From Climacteris rufus (taxonomy: Eukaryota; Chordata; Aves; Passeriformes; Climacteridae), in contig VZRZ01003056.1 of the NCBI GenBank assembly GCA_013398175.1, positions 118,588 to 182,587 on the forward strand: 64,000 nucleotides of DNA, read 5' to 3'. Below the pieces are notes generated by a model that worked only from the letters and a program-made list of their open reading frames with translations, ran no database searches and had not been told where the DNA came from. Position 1 is the first letter of the stretch. Every line of letters begins with the position of its first letter. Positions 13,601-36,595 of this stretch are shown in pieces. Position numbers and translations under genes: made by a program.

Positions 13601-16600
13601 TACAGTCATTCCAAAAGGACAGTTCATTATTTTAATGGCCTTTCTTCCCCCACATTTATTTTACTGTGATGGTTGATTATGGTTGATAGCTTTATAGGCT
13701 GTACCTTTCCTTCGTGAAGCATCTGAAAAATTCCTGAAACGATATAGAAGGAAAACAGTGATTATTTAAAACAAACAAACACAAAAATCCCCCAACAACA
13801 TCTTACAACTAAGTTTGATGGTAGAATGTTTTCTGAGTGCTCAGATAAAAAACCTCTGTACTCACAGATGGAAATTCAGAGTTCCTCTTATCCCTCCCAC
13901 CTGTGTTAGAGGCTGGGATGGATTCCTTTCTGGATTTGTCTGTAATCCCTTCTACAGTGCAGGAGGTTTGGCAGAGCTCAGGGGAACAAGCACTGCTGTG
14001 TCAGCCAGCACTGGCTCACAGGATGCTGCTGGGGTCACACCTGCAGAGACAAAGTTTTAAAATTTCACTGTGTCACATGCTCCATTTGGAGACTTAAGTC
14101 TTCTGGGAGCCCAGGGTTACATGATAATTTCAGAAACTTCAGATCACCTTATGTGTCTTGTTTCACTGTGGTGAACCTCAGGGCAAAATGCCAGCAGCAC
14201 ATTTCAGACTTGTATTTTGTTATGTAGAAATCAGCTATTCTTTCTTCCTGTAATGTGTTCTGTGGCTTTACATTCTGTGGAAATGATTCTTTCCTTCCTC
14301 CTCATTCTGTGCCTTCAGGTGAGGCCAAGTGGCTTCTGCAGAGTGGCATAGTAATTCTGCTTCCCCATGGCTATGATGGCGCAGGCCCTGAGCACTCGTC
14401 GTGCCGGATGGAGCGGTTCCTGCAGGTACCCACCGCCCTGCCAGGCTCACAGCACAGCACAGCACTGGCCCCCAGAGCTCTGGGAGTGCAAAAGTGCACA
14501 GTGGGCATTCCTGCTGTACCTGCTGATGGCATCAGAACTGGAGATCATGCTGTCATGAGAGATAGGAATGGGCTGGGCTGAAAGCAGAGGAAGAAGTGCA
14601 CCTGTCCTCTGGGCACAGATCAGACAAACAGAATGCTGGATGCTATTAAATAACAGTAAACCTGTGGCACATTTTAACAAAAAACCCACTAAAAATCTAT
14701 TGTTGTGCCCTTGTGATTGTAGTAAGTAAATGGAAGCCTTTTTGTGTAAGGAAGGAGGGGGTTTGGAGCGTTTTAGAGAGATGCTGCCACTCCTGTGAAG
14801 AAGTCACGACCTGTTAAAAAACCTGCCATGCCCTGGTTGCAATGTGCTAGAGGGAGGCAGTTCAGATCCAATTTCATCAGTTAAATGCTAAAGCCATTTC
14901 TTCTCTGAAGGTGTTCCTCCCTTGCAATCAATGTCTGCATTGGGATATTTGCACAGCTGTTCCTGTGTGGGTCAGTGTGCCATGTGTGCCTGGATTCTTT
15001 CTTGCACATTGGTCTCACTGTTTGCTGTTGACAAGGTATTGCTGTGCTCCCCCTGTACAGATGTGTGACAGCTCAGAAGAGGGAGTTGATGGTGACCAGG
15101 TCAACATGTCAGTTGTGCATCCCACCACCCCAGCACAGTATTTCCATTTACTCCGGCGGCAAATGGTCCGAAACTTCAGGAAACCTCTCATTGTTGCTTC
15201 TCCCAAAGTGTTACTCAGGCTCCCAGTAAGCTGAAAACTGTCCTTCTTCTTTCTTAGGTTTTTTTTTCCTTTATCTTCTTTTGTGTTCTCTTCCCCTTTT
15301 TGTTCTTCCTCTGTGTTCTCTGATCTCTGTTTGGGGTTCAAATCAGTGGGATTTTGCCTGTTTGGGGCCAGATAGGTTGAGGATTAAAGCTGGGTGGAGG
15401 TCAGCTAAAAGCAGGGTTCATTCTAGGTCTGATGGTGTTCTTGGGAAGTTTATCATCCCACTTTCACTGGGAGTGGCAATGGGAATAGGAGGAAAAGGGA
15501 AGACTTTATTTTGTACTTACCAAACCCCTGACTCAGTATTCTTTCCAACTCTGGCGTGAGGGAAAGGCAGCAAAATTTGATAACTTCCAACTCTTCCCCC
15601 ATCTAGGCTGCTGTGTCAAGTTTTGACGAAATGGGCCCAGGAACAACATTCAAGCCTGTCATTGGTGACTCCTCAGTAGATCCTAAAAGGTAGCTCTGCT
15701 TTCTTAGAGAAGAAGCTCAGAAGGGATGTCCTGTCCCTTTCTCCTACCCAGCAGCTCCAATTTGAGGTGATATGAAAGAGGTGACTTAGAGGAAAATGTT
15801 TTCTGGTGGGTGGCAGTGGTTAGTTTTACTTGTTCCTCTCCTTTTCTTCTGGTAATTGTTGGTAGTTAGCACATCTGTCTGCACAACAGTGAAGTGTTCA
15901 GGCCCTCAGCCCTTGGCCCCACAGGGAGGCTGTGGCTGTAATTACCCTCCTCTGGAGGAGGACTTCTCTCCCCCTCTGGTTCATTTTCTACAGAGAGTGC
16001 ATAGATGACTAGCTTTGACTGGGTGTTCAATTTTTAGATAGTCAAAGCTAAGAGAGATGAGTCCCTTTGTAAGGTAACTTCCCCACAATTACTGAAGAAA
16101 CAGGACCTCTGAACTCTGGCATACTGTGCCCAAACTGTAGTTTGCCAATTCTTGGAGGGGAGTGGGAGGAAAGGGAAGGCAAAGAAGAGAAAAGATGGTC
16201 TAGGGAAGCAATTTAATTTTATAAAGTTGTCTTTGAAGTATGAGTGGTTGTTTTTGTTGAAAGTGGGAAGCTGTTCTGCATCAAGTTTCTGTAAAACACT
16301 AAACTTGGAAACATTCTTACTTTTCTTTAGTGTCACCCAAGTGGTGCTGTGTTCTGGAAAGCACTACTATGCTCTGGTGAAGCAAAGAGAGACACTGGGA
16401 GAGAAGCAGCACAGCACAGCTATTCTGAGACTTGAAGAGCTCTGTCCTTTCCCCCTGGAAGCTCTACAGCAAGAGCTGAGCAAATACAGCCGTGCAAAAG
16501 GTCAGCCAGACTTCTACCTTTGTGTTCCTTGTCTCTTTGAAGTACTGAACTAAATCTGTTGTCTGCCTTTTAAGATGAAGAGCTGTAGTGGCTTTTTCCT

Positions 16601-17666
16601 CTTTGTTCTCCCCCTCATACATCCAAGTGTTCCTGGAGTGGGATGTTTCAGAAATGTTTATCACTTGTGCTAAAAGAACTTGTCTCTCAGCTATTGTTAG
16701 CTTCCAAGAAGCAGTACTGAAAATGAGAGCAAACCATCTGAGATATTTTTTGCACTGGTCTTTGCAGTCCAGTCCTTTGAGTAGCTTTTGAAAACAGCAC
16801 TAGAAAAGCAGAATATGCACACAGTATACCCTAATGGTGGACATGCTTTGGGTTGGAATTCAGCAAGCTATGAATTCTATCTGGCAGGCCTTCATTTCAA
16901 AGATAGTGCCAAGACAAAAAAAAATAGAGGTGCTGCAAAAAGAAAAAGCTGCTTTTCTTGCACTGCTAAAAAGATAAATGTGTGTATTTGTTATGTACCC
17001 TTGACTTTCCTGTAGTCTTCATCTGGAGTCAGGAAGAACCACAGAACATGGGTCCATGGTCCTTTGTGTCTCCAAGGTTTGAAAAGCAGCTGGGGCTTAA
17101 GGTAAGATGTTCCCAACATGTTTTAGTCTTTAAAATGAAGTTTGAAGTTCTCCTTGAATGCAAAATTCTGTGGTTCTTACAAGAAGAACCTAATTCTGAT
17201 GCCTAAACCGGGTGGGTGTTCTAATTTAAGATACTTCTGCTCTTTATAGCACCATGGGTCACGAGCAGGACTGGAGCTTTATTTTACCCAGTGTTTAGTC
17301 AAGGTAGACAGGCTAATGCTAGGTCCCAGGTAGGAAATAACACCTTTGAAGTGAGTAGGAGGAGAATCCAAAGGTGCTGTTTGCCCTGGCAGACCATGCA
17401 CTGTAATGTCCTTGGAGCCACGGTCTTTGGGAGATGGGGATAACTTCCTGCCTTACTTGCAGCTGGGACTGCCCAGCAGCTGACAGCAGATACTGCCCTG
17501 GCAGCAGGACCTGCAGATGTGATCCTGTCCTTCATTAATCGTTTCCTCCTGACTCAAATTGCAGCTCCGTCTTGTGAGCCGACCTCCTCTACCAGCCCCA
17601 GCGGTTGGCATTGGGACCCTGCACAACCAGCAGCAGGAGGATGTTCTGACCAACACATTTATCTAA
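1688..17666 (+). CDS. DHTKD1: DHTKD1, mitochondrial 2-oxoadipate dehydrogenase E1 subunit, exons 2-17 (5' partial)
   Basis: E1 subunit of the mitochondrial 2-oxoadipate dehydrogenase complex. It uses thiamine diphosphate to decarboxylate 2-oxoadipate in lysine, hydroxylysine and tryptophan breakdown. Coding exons: 1688-1843, 2300-2511, 4150-4344, 4627-4896, 7882-8053, 9589-9787, 10637-10949, 12036-12120, 12714-12853, 13233-13383, 14319-14425, 15061-15225, 15607-15689, 16331-16500, 17016-17101, 17565-17666 (TAA). Every junction is GT-AG and phases agree. They total 2606 nt, or 867 residues. With the 52 residues of human exon 1 (from memory) that gives 919, the human length. Visible landmarks, in human-like numbering: PHRGRLNLL near residue 223, HGDAAFSGQG (thiamine-diphosphate region) from ~330, CYRQWGHNELDEP near 438, SGQDVGRGTFSQRH from ~590 (second transketolase-like domain), and EEPQNMGPW near the C terminus. 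The start codon and mitochondrial targeting peptide are outside the window. Confidence 0.97.
3150..3213 (+). repeat. Direct tandem duplication of a 32-bp unit
   Basis: Two adjacent copies in DHTKD1 intron 3 share 'ggaaaggtagaagagcagga'-type sequence and 'tctgtgaa'. Copy 1 is about 3150-3181 and copy 2 about 3182-3213, with only a few differences near their starts. Confidence 0.85.
3261..3302. repeat. Perfect 19-bp inverted repeat with a 4-nt loop
   Basis: The left arm, 3261-3279 (tatttaccagtgactaaac), is the exact reverse complement of the right arm at 3284-3302. They are separated only by agaa. It lies in DHTKD1 intron 3, 48 bases after a tandem duplication. As RNA it would form a short perfect hairpin. 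Confidence 0.95.
4150..4344 (+). CDS. DHTKD1: DHTKD1 exon 4, active-site histidine exon
   Basis: This exon is 195 nt, phase 0 at both ends, and encodes residues ~175-239. It carries KRYGGEGAESMM and GMPHRGRLNLL, the conserved E1 block of the OGDH/DHTKD1 family whose histidine lies at the thiamine-diphosphate active site. The flanks are 'ttttaatag' upstream and 'gtcaga' downstream. Both conserved blocks are intact. Confidence 0.95.
4897..7881 (+). other. DHTKD1 intron 5, about 3 kb
   Basis: AT-rich intronic sequence between a CTGCAG|GTATTT donor and a CCTGATGTAG acceptor. I see no exon, RNA gene or confidently recognisable transposon in it. The only simple repeats are short A runs, such as the one near 6587. 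Confidence 0.7.
7882..8053 (+). CDS. DHTKD1: DHTKD1 exon 6, thiamine-diphosphate binding exon
   Basis: Follows the longest DHTKD1 intron in the window (4897-7881). It encodes HGDAAFSGQGIVPE, then NNQLGYTTPPERGRSS, the region that holds the cofactor pyrophosphate and Mg2+ in this E1 family. It ends at a GACATTG|GTAGGT donor, leaving one base of a Gly codon that exon 7 completes. Confidence 0.95.
13233..13383 (+). CDS. DHTKD1: DHTKD1 exon 11, beginning with a donor-like GTGAGT
   Basis: A 151-nt exon encoding VSNSPLSEEAVLGFEYG and onward to the Gly at the exon 12 junction. Its first six bases are GTGAGT, so the acceptor reads AG|GTGAGT. Joined to exon 10 (ending CTAGAG) this recreates a near-perfect 5' splice site in the mature message. 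Because 151 is not a multiple of three, a second splice from that site would shift the frame. See Part 2. Confidence 0.93.
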
Positions 17667-18095
17667 GTTTTCAGTGGACAGACTGCTCCTGATACCAGTT
17701 GTGTTTAGTGCCTCCTCCTGTGAAGAAGAACAAAAATCAGATCCTTAAGAGTCTTAGTTCTCCAAAATGGGAAAAAAAAACCCCAAGGTGGAACAAGTTT
17801 GGTAATGATGAAGCAATTTTTTTCACGTAGGGGAATACCTAATGCTGAGAAGTGCCTGTTACTCCTGATACTTCTTGTTCTCTTGTAGTATTTTCTACAA
17901 AATATCTTTATAAAGTTAAAAATCCAGCCTAGGGGACAGATTGGTGAGGTGACTATAGAATACCTTATATCATGCTGCTTATTTGCACTTGACAGTTCCC
18001 TGGGATGGAACCTGTGTGGAAACAGGTTCTGTTTCTTCTGTTTCCACAAAGTGTTAGTGCTGCTTGATCAAATAAATGCTTCCCCAAGCCTGGGA
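17667..18095 (+). terminator. DHTKD1: DHTKD1 3' UTR with an AATAAA polyadenylation signal at 18071-18076
   Basis: Sequence after the TAA stop continues without an intron-like break. The first canonical AATAAA on this strand is at 18071, ~405 bases after the stop. The cleavage site itself is inferred. The T-rich stretch near 18124-18142 could act as the downstream element. Confidence 0.6.
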
Positions 18096-19483
18096 ATGAG
18101 CCATTTCTATAGCAGAATGTTGTGGATTTTCTCTTTTTTATTTGTGGGCCAGGAGTGAAATCTGTTGCAGCTGTTGGTGCTCTTGCCAATGCAGGAGTTG
18201 TTAAAGCAGGATTCCCGTTGCAGGGACCTTGCAGGAAGGCTCCTGAAGGCTTCAGGCACCACTGTTTTTCTCACTCAGAGGGTGAGAAACCCCAAGGGAA
18301 GGTTTTAGCACAGCTGTCATCTGGGGAAAGGAAAAGAATCAGTCTTTATTGGGAAACAAAGGATAAAGGAGCAAACCACTGAGGTTAAGTGGGAGAATAA
18401 TGAAGCCAACTGGAGGATGGTCTGCACAGGCAGACCCCGGTGTTGACTGCCCCACAGGAGCATTCCCACCACCACGGGATTTTTCCCAGCATTTTTTCTT
18501 CTCTAGTTTCAGGGTGAAGTTGGCTCCTCTCAAAGTTACCTGGGGGAGCAATGCTTAAGTAATCCAAACTCCTTGTGAGCCAGAGACCTTTCTGAAAAGA
18601 AACAAGTGGGATTTAACCAAATGCAGCACTTCCAGATGGAAAGTCACAGTAGGGGAGAAAGGGCAGATCCCAGGCAGGGTGTGCACTCACTGGGGGAGAC
18701 AGCTCCAGCATCACTGCTTCTGCACATCCATCACAGCAACATGAAATCATGTTTCTCCCACTTTACTCTAGCAATCTTCACCACTCCCTGCACATCCTGA
18801 ACAGCTTTATCTAATCAAGGCATATTCTGGTTTAAATTTCTGCTGATAACCAGAAAAAGGAGGCTGAAGAACAACGCTGCTTTGGCTGCAGCTGTAGCCA
18901 AGAAAGTTGCAGGGAGCAATCACCAGCTCTGACTCCACACTGATGATTACAGAACCCCACAGTTTTTTCACTGTGACAGTGCACACAGGGGAAGGACAGA
19001 CCCCGTGTTTGGAGTTTCACGTGGCCCAAACCTGACCTTGTTACACAGCACTCCCCCACATGTTGTGCAGGTCTGGTTGTCCAACCAAGTGAAGGATGCT
19101 CAGGTGTTCTGTTTGAGCCTCGTGGTGGGAGACAAAGCTGTTCCTGTAGTGCTGCTGGGCTCAGTGCCCCCAGCCCGGTGCTGGGGGGCCATGGAGCCCC
19201 CCAGGGATACTGGGGGAGGAAGGGAGAGCTTGAGCACAGCTCTGCTCAGTCAGCAGACAAAGCCTGCCTGCAGAACCCTGCTCTGCCGTGGGGGGTGACA
19301 GCTCCCACCAGCAAGACAAAGCACTTGCTCACTTAGGGGCTAACACTGTTCCTCCCATCAATTCTGGATGCACACAAGGCTGTTTTCCATCTGTGTGCCT
19401 TGTTCTTCTCTGCATGCAGGCTTGGGCATCCTTGCACACTGCTGGATTGCTTTTGAATTGGGGAAAAGAGAAGCAGAAGTTAG
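18096..19483. other. Intergenic sequence between DHTKD1 and SEC61A2
   Basis: About 1.4 kb with no exon I can match to a protein, no splice-consistent chain of ORFs and no RNA gene. The open frames present are short and show no family resemblance. Composition is close to average for the window. Confidence 0.6.
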
Positions 19484-19565
19484 AATCATGGAACCATAGC
19501 ATATCCTGAGTTGGAAAGGGCTTACAGGGATCAGCAAGTCCAACTCCTGGCCCTACATAGGACAC
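19484..19565 (-). mobile_element. Short CR1 LINE tail, antisense
   Basis: Reads 'gaatcatggaaccatagc ... gagttggaaagggctta ... caagtccaactcctggcc', the reverse complement of a CR1 3' end. Only ~80 bp is recognisable. Confidence 0.75.
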
Positions 19566-20464
19566 AGTGATATTAGTTTAGATTGTAGAAGTACAGCCTG
19601 AACTTGAAGATGAAAAGTTCTGGGCACTGTAGCATTTTGAATAAGCAAAAGACAAATACTGCATTTTGATCTTTTTGCTCCTGTCACTGGAAACCCACTC
19701 GTAGGTAACACAGGAACATTTGTTCAGCACACCTGAAGTGGTGAATCTGTGTCAGCATGGATGGGATGAAGAAACCTCCTGGACCTTTTATCAATCACCA
19801 AAGCAGAGGCCAGTGACTTAGAAGTTCATTAAATTACAGGTTTTGTTAGCAAATCCTCCTGTCTCTAAGATGAGTATGGCTAAAAATCTGAACAAAGGGT
19901 GATTACAAGAAACTTTTAAAACTCAGCTGTTAACCCAGCTCTTACTTGGAAATGATAATCTACATGTAAACTGCCAGGCCCATTAATTAAAGGCAGGTCA
20001 TACTGTTCAAGAACTCTAGATGTAAGTAATTGCTATGGAGTTTCTCATTAGTATTTGTAAAAATATGACTATATAAAACTGGAAGAAAATGCTTTTCTTA
20101 GTAATTTCAGATAAGGGAAGCTATTGAACAAAATCGTTTAGGTATTGTAGCAATGTCTTGATTAAGAGGATTTCTTAGGGAATGTAGAGTGCAATTCAAT
20201 ATGTAGATTCAAAGTTGTGGAGGAGCCCTAATGCTTCACCCATCTTGTGTTTTCTCTTGGTAACTTAGTCTAATACAGGAAGAATTAAAGCCTGTGCACA
20301 GAATGATACTCAGAAAAAATAAATACAATTTTAAATTGTCATATCTAAATCTTGCAGTGAATTCTGATAATCCTAATTTTATAGACCACTGGCTGTTGTA
20401 ACTGAGAGCTCTGACAAAGGTGGTGATTGTGGGATGGTATTGGGATGGGTTGTCAGGTTCACTT
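19566..20464. other. Intergenic sequence, nothing recognised
   Basis: AT-rich DNA between two antisense CR1 pieces. I see no coding exon, RNA gene or long repeat. Confidence 0.6.
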
Positions 20465-20950
20465 AACAGAATCACAGAATCACAAAATCAAGTAGGTTGG
20501 AAAAGACCCCCAAGACCATCAAGTTCTACCTATGACCCAACATCACCTTGTGAGCCAGACCGTGGCACTGATGCCACATCCAGGCTGTCCTTAAACACCT
20601 CCAAGGGACAGTGTCTCCAGCACCTCCCTGGGCAGCGCATTTCAATGTTGAATCACACTGCTGTGAAGAAATTCCTCCCAATGTCCAACCCAAACCACCC
20701 CGGCACAGCTTCAGGCCACATCCTCTTGTCCTGTCTCTGGGTGTCTGGGAGCGGAGCCTGATCCCCGCCTGGCTGCACCCTCCTGTCAGGGAGTTGTGGG
20801 GAACCATAAGGTCACCCAGAGCCTCCTTTTCTCCCAATAAACACTCCCAGCTCCCTCAGCTGCTCCTCATGGCACTTGTGCCAAGCCCCTTTCCCCAGCT
20901 CTATTGCCCTTTTCTGTAAATGCTCCAGTGCCCCAATGTCCTTTCGCCCT
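20465..20950 (-). mobile_element. CR1 LINE 3' fragment, antisense, ~480 bp
   Basis: Starts at 'cagaatcacagaatcac' (the complementary CR1 tail) and continues through antisense CR1 landmarks: 'ggttggaaaagacccccaag', 'accatcaagttctacc', 'aagaaattcctcccaatgtc' and 'ctcctcatggcac'. The open frames across it are derived from the repeat, not genes. The 5'-truncated end faces the GC-rich SEC61A2 promoter region. Confidence 0.9.
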
Positions 20951-20999
20951 GTGAAATCACCATATCCATCTGTCAGTACGGGTGGATTGGGGTGTTACC

Positions 21000-21520
21000 G
21001 AAACGCTTTGCTACCAAACCGCTCAACCCGCGGTTTTCCCCGCTGTGCCCACAGAACCCTCACGGCCCCCGCGGCCTGGGCGGGCACTGCCCGCGTGAGG
21101 GGCGGGGAGCTCCCCGCGCCCGGGCCGGCCCGAGCTGTGGCGGTGCGGGGCCGTTCCCGNNNNNNNNNNNNNNNNNNNNNNNNNNNNNNNNNNNNNNNNN
21201 NNNNNNNNNNNNNNNNNNNNNNNNNNNNNNNNNNNNNNNNNNNNNNNNNNNNNNNNNNNNNNNNNNNNNNNNNNNNNNNNNNNNNNNNNNNNNNNNNNNN
21301 NNNNNNNNNNNNNNNNNNNNNNNNNNNNNNNNNNNNNNNNNNNNNNNNNNNNNNNNNNNNNNNNNNNNNNNNNNNNNNNTGAGGGGGCGCCGTGCCCCGG
21401 GTGCCGGCGCAGGGCCGGGGCTGGCGGGGCACAGCCCCCCGCACAGGGTCGGTGCTGCCGGGCACGGCGTGAGGCCGGCGCCGCTTTGTGCTGCGGTGTC
21501 TTATTTTAGCAGGGCTCCAG
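21000..21520 (+). promoter_or_regulatory. SEC61A2: Probable SEC61A2 CpG-island promoter, interrupted by the assembly gap
   Basis: Both flanks of the N run (about 21010-21159 and 21380-21490) are extremely GC- and CpG-rich, unlike the AT-rich surroundings. This lies ~1.3 kb upstream of SEC61A2 exon 2 and is the only island between the two plus-strand genes. No TATA box, TSS or exon-1 ATG is visible in the flanks that were read. Confidence 0.65.
21160..21379. other. Assembly gap, 220 N
   Basis: A run of 220 unknown bases inside the GC-rich island. The missing SEC61A2 exon 1, which must end in the seven coding bases ATG GGN A, was not found in either flank and most plausibly falls here. The true length of the gap is unknown. 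Confidence 0.99.
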
Positions 21521-21596
21521 CCCTGCTATTTATATATACGCTATATGTTTGTAGTATATGTGCACTGTATAGTACATACACGTACATGTCAGAGTG

Positions 21597-21885
21597 TCTA
21601 AAGGGAGGGTGTCAAGAGAATGGATCCAGGCTCTTCTCCGTGGTGCCACCCCATAGGACAAGAGGCAGCGGGCAGAAACTGATGCCCAGGAAGTTCCACC
21701 TGAACATGAGGAAGAACTTCTTTCCTCCTGACCGAGCACCGGTCAGATCTGGAGCAGATTGTCCAGAGAGGCTGAGGAGTCTCCCTCACTGGAGATATTC
21801 CAGAACCGCCTGGACACAATCCCGTGCCCTGTGGAGCCCCTGTGGTCCCTGGCAGGCAGAGCCGTTCTGGGACGCTGTGGTGCCG
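21597..21885 (+). mobile_element. CR1 LINE 3'-region fragment, sense, tail lost
   Basis: Typical CR1 wording: 'ccaggctcttctccgtggtg', 'ataggacaagaggcagcggg', 'aagttccacctgaacatgag', 'gaagaacttctttcc' and 'gtctccctcactggagata'. Similarity fades after 'gtggagcccctgtggtccct', and the terminal short repeat is missing. A closely related copy lies at 50650-51020. Confidence 0.88.
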
Positions 21886-22270
21886 CGTTGGTGCAGTGAG
21901 GGCACCTCCCGACGAGCTGAGGGCTCGGCATGCAGGAGACGGCACTTCAGAGTCTACATGTAAACATGGCATTGCAACCAAAATGTTACTTACGGTGGAA
22001 TAAATCCATCCTGCAGTGTAATAAATGCACTCTCTTCGAAGAGGAACCGATGGTTGTTTTCTGTGTCTGTCCCAGTGTGTTGGGGCTGGGGATGATGTTC
22101 AGGTTTTGGAGGACAAATTCCCCATGAACACATATGCTTTCATTTTATTTTTTCAATTGATTTCATTTCTTTCCAGAAAAAAGAGCTCAAACTGTTGAGC
22201 TTTTTTGTGTTTTTAAAGGAGGAACTGTGAAGAGAGATGTATCAAAAGCTAAAAAGAAATCACCTAAGGT

Positions 22271-22409
22271 TCTGATCATGAGTGTTCTCCTGATTTAAAT
22301 TATAATTTCTAAATATATTTTAGTGACTGAATTATTTTTCTGATCATAATAAGTGTTCTCCTGATTTAAATTATAATTTCTAAATATATTTTAGTGACTG
22401 AATTATTTT
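22271..22409 (+). repeat. Near-perfect tandem duplication of a ~68-bp unit
   Basis: Copy 1 is 22271-22338 and copy 2 about 22339-22409. Both run from 'tctgatcat' through 'gtgttctcctgatttaaat' to 'agtgactgaattattttt'. They differ only by a few bases after the initial tctgatcat. The duplication lies in SEC61A2 intron 1. Confidence 0.92.
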
Positions 22410-22770
22410 TTCAGCTAAATGTGTCTGCAAACACAAGCTTCTAATCTCTACATGGATACTTTTTGATGTCAGTATCCTTTGCTTCTGTGTTTAACTAGCA
22501 CAGACTGATACTAGGTCATTTATTTTTAGATGGAATACAATTCAGTTCACTTCTGGTGATTTCTACAGTGCCACTTCTCTAAAATTATTCCAGCTGTGGA
22601 AAAAAGAATGGGCTAAATCTGGTTAGAACAAGATTTCTATTTCACATTTTTGCCCTGTTTTCAGCTGTTTTAAGAAGAGGGTATTTGTTTTCAGAAAGTT
22701 TTGGAAGCTGAAGTTCTGTGAAGTTTTAGAAATTCATACATGTTCATTAATATATTTTTCTGTCTTCTTT

Positions 22771-22799
22771 TGTGTGTGTGTGTGTGTGTGTTTTTTTTT
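22771..22799 (+). repeat. (TG)10 microsatellite followed by a T tract
   Basis: Ten TG units (22771-22790) run straight into nine Ts just before the SEC61A2 exon 2 acceptor at 22809-22810. The tract therefore forms part of that acceptor's pyrimidine-rich region, and length variation could affect splicing. Confidence 0.95.
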
Positions 22800-22810
22800 C
22801 TCTGGAACAG

Positions 22811-35704
<12,894 letters not shown>

Positions 35705-36595
35705 ATGTCCAAATATTTCATGGTTTGTGTGAAAGGAAAAGTATTTTGACAACATGCACCATTTAGTCCAATAATGCTATTTTCTTTTTACTTGTTTTCA
35801 AGTGCTCTGTGTCCCATTACTGTAATGGGCATTCAGCAATGCCTGTGTGCAGCATTAGTACCAGCTGCCTTAAGAATAAAGTTTACATTATCTTGTTTAA
35901 GTATTATCTAGTGTTGCCTGTAATGCTGGAAACAATTCATCTACCTTGCTGTTCAGACACTACAGTGAGATGGTAAAGTGTATCAGTTTGAGGGCGGTAA
36001 ACGTCTTTGCACACAGCAGTAAAATGTTAAATTAATTTCCCTGTCCTTAATAGGAAAAGAAAAATATCTGAGTTCAGATTGCCACGTGCCAGTATTCCTG
36101 ACAAAATTTCTTTGTCTCTGTATTTTACATTAATTTTTTATACTTTTTTAACTCGCATTTCCCCACCGTGGAACTCAGCACTCCTTATTCCTTTGCGGTG
36201 CCTCCACCCGGGCACCTTTCTCTGAGCTCTGAGGGTGGACAAGCAAACATTTTACTGGTGACTGATACTCATCTCACCCTGCACTGCTTCTGTGGTGGAT
36301 TTGCTGTGCCCAGGGCACGGGGGGTTGTGGCCCCGAGCTCTTGGGGGGCAGCCTGGCAGGCGCTGGCAGGGCAGCCCAGCAGTTCTGTTTAACCATGTAC
36401 TTGTGAAAACTGTGCCACTGAAACTTCATGTCCACTTTGCTTTTGTGAGTCTAAAGAACAAGGCCTGCTTCCTAAAGCAGTTCATGGGAGGGAGAGGGGG
36501 AACAGGGAGTTCCTGCTGACAATTTGTCGCACTTTACAGCGGCGATGTAACAACTGTAAGCGTTAGACAATAAACTTATTTAATTAAAGTCTCTC
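35705..36595 (+). terminator. SEC61A2: SEC61A2 3' UTR with two candidate polyadenylation signals
   Basis: After the TAG stop at 35702-35704, AATAAA occurs at 35875-35880 and again at 36569-36574. The distal one is followed by a T-rich, GT-containing stretch. The two sites would give 3' UTRs of roughly 0.2 and 0.9 kb. Which is used cannot be read from the sequence. Confidence 0.65.

Noticed and set aside
20876..21963. Long open frames (156-347 codons) spanning the N gap
   Set aside because: The length is produced by unknown bases translated as X, and the readable parts are CR1 repeat and GC-rich island sequence.
22007..22025. AATAAA-like motifs as a DHTKD1 or SEC61A2 polyadenylation signal
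   Set aside because: They lie in SEC61A2 intron 1, with no upstream terminal exon to serve.
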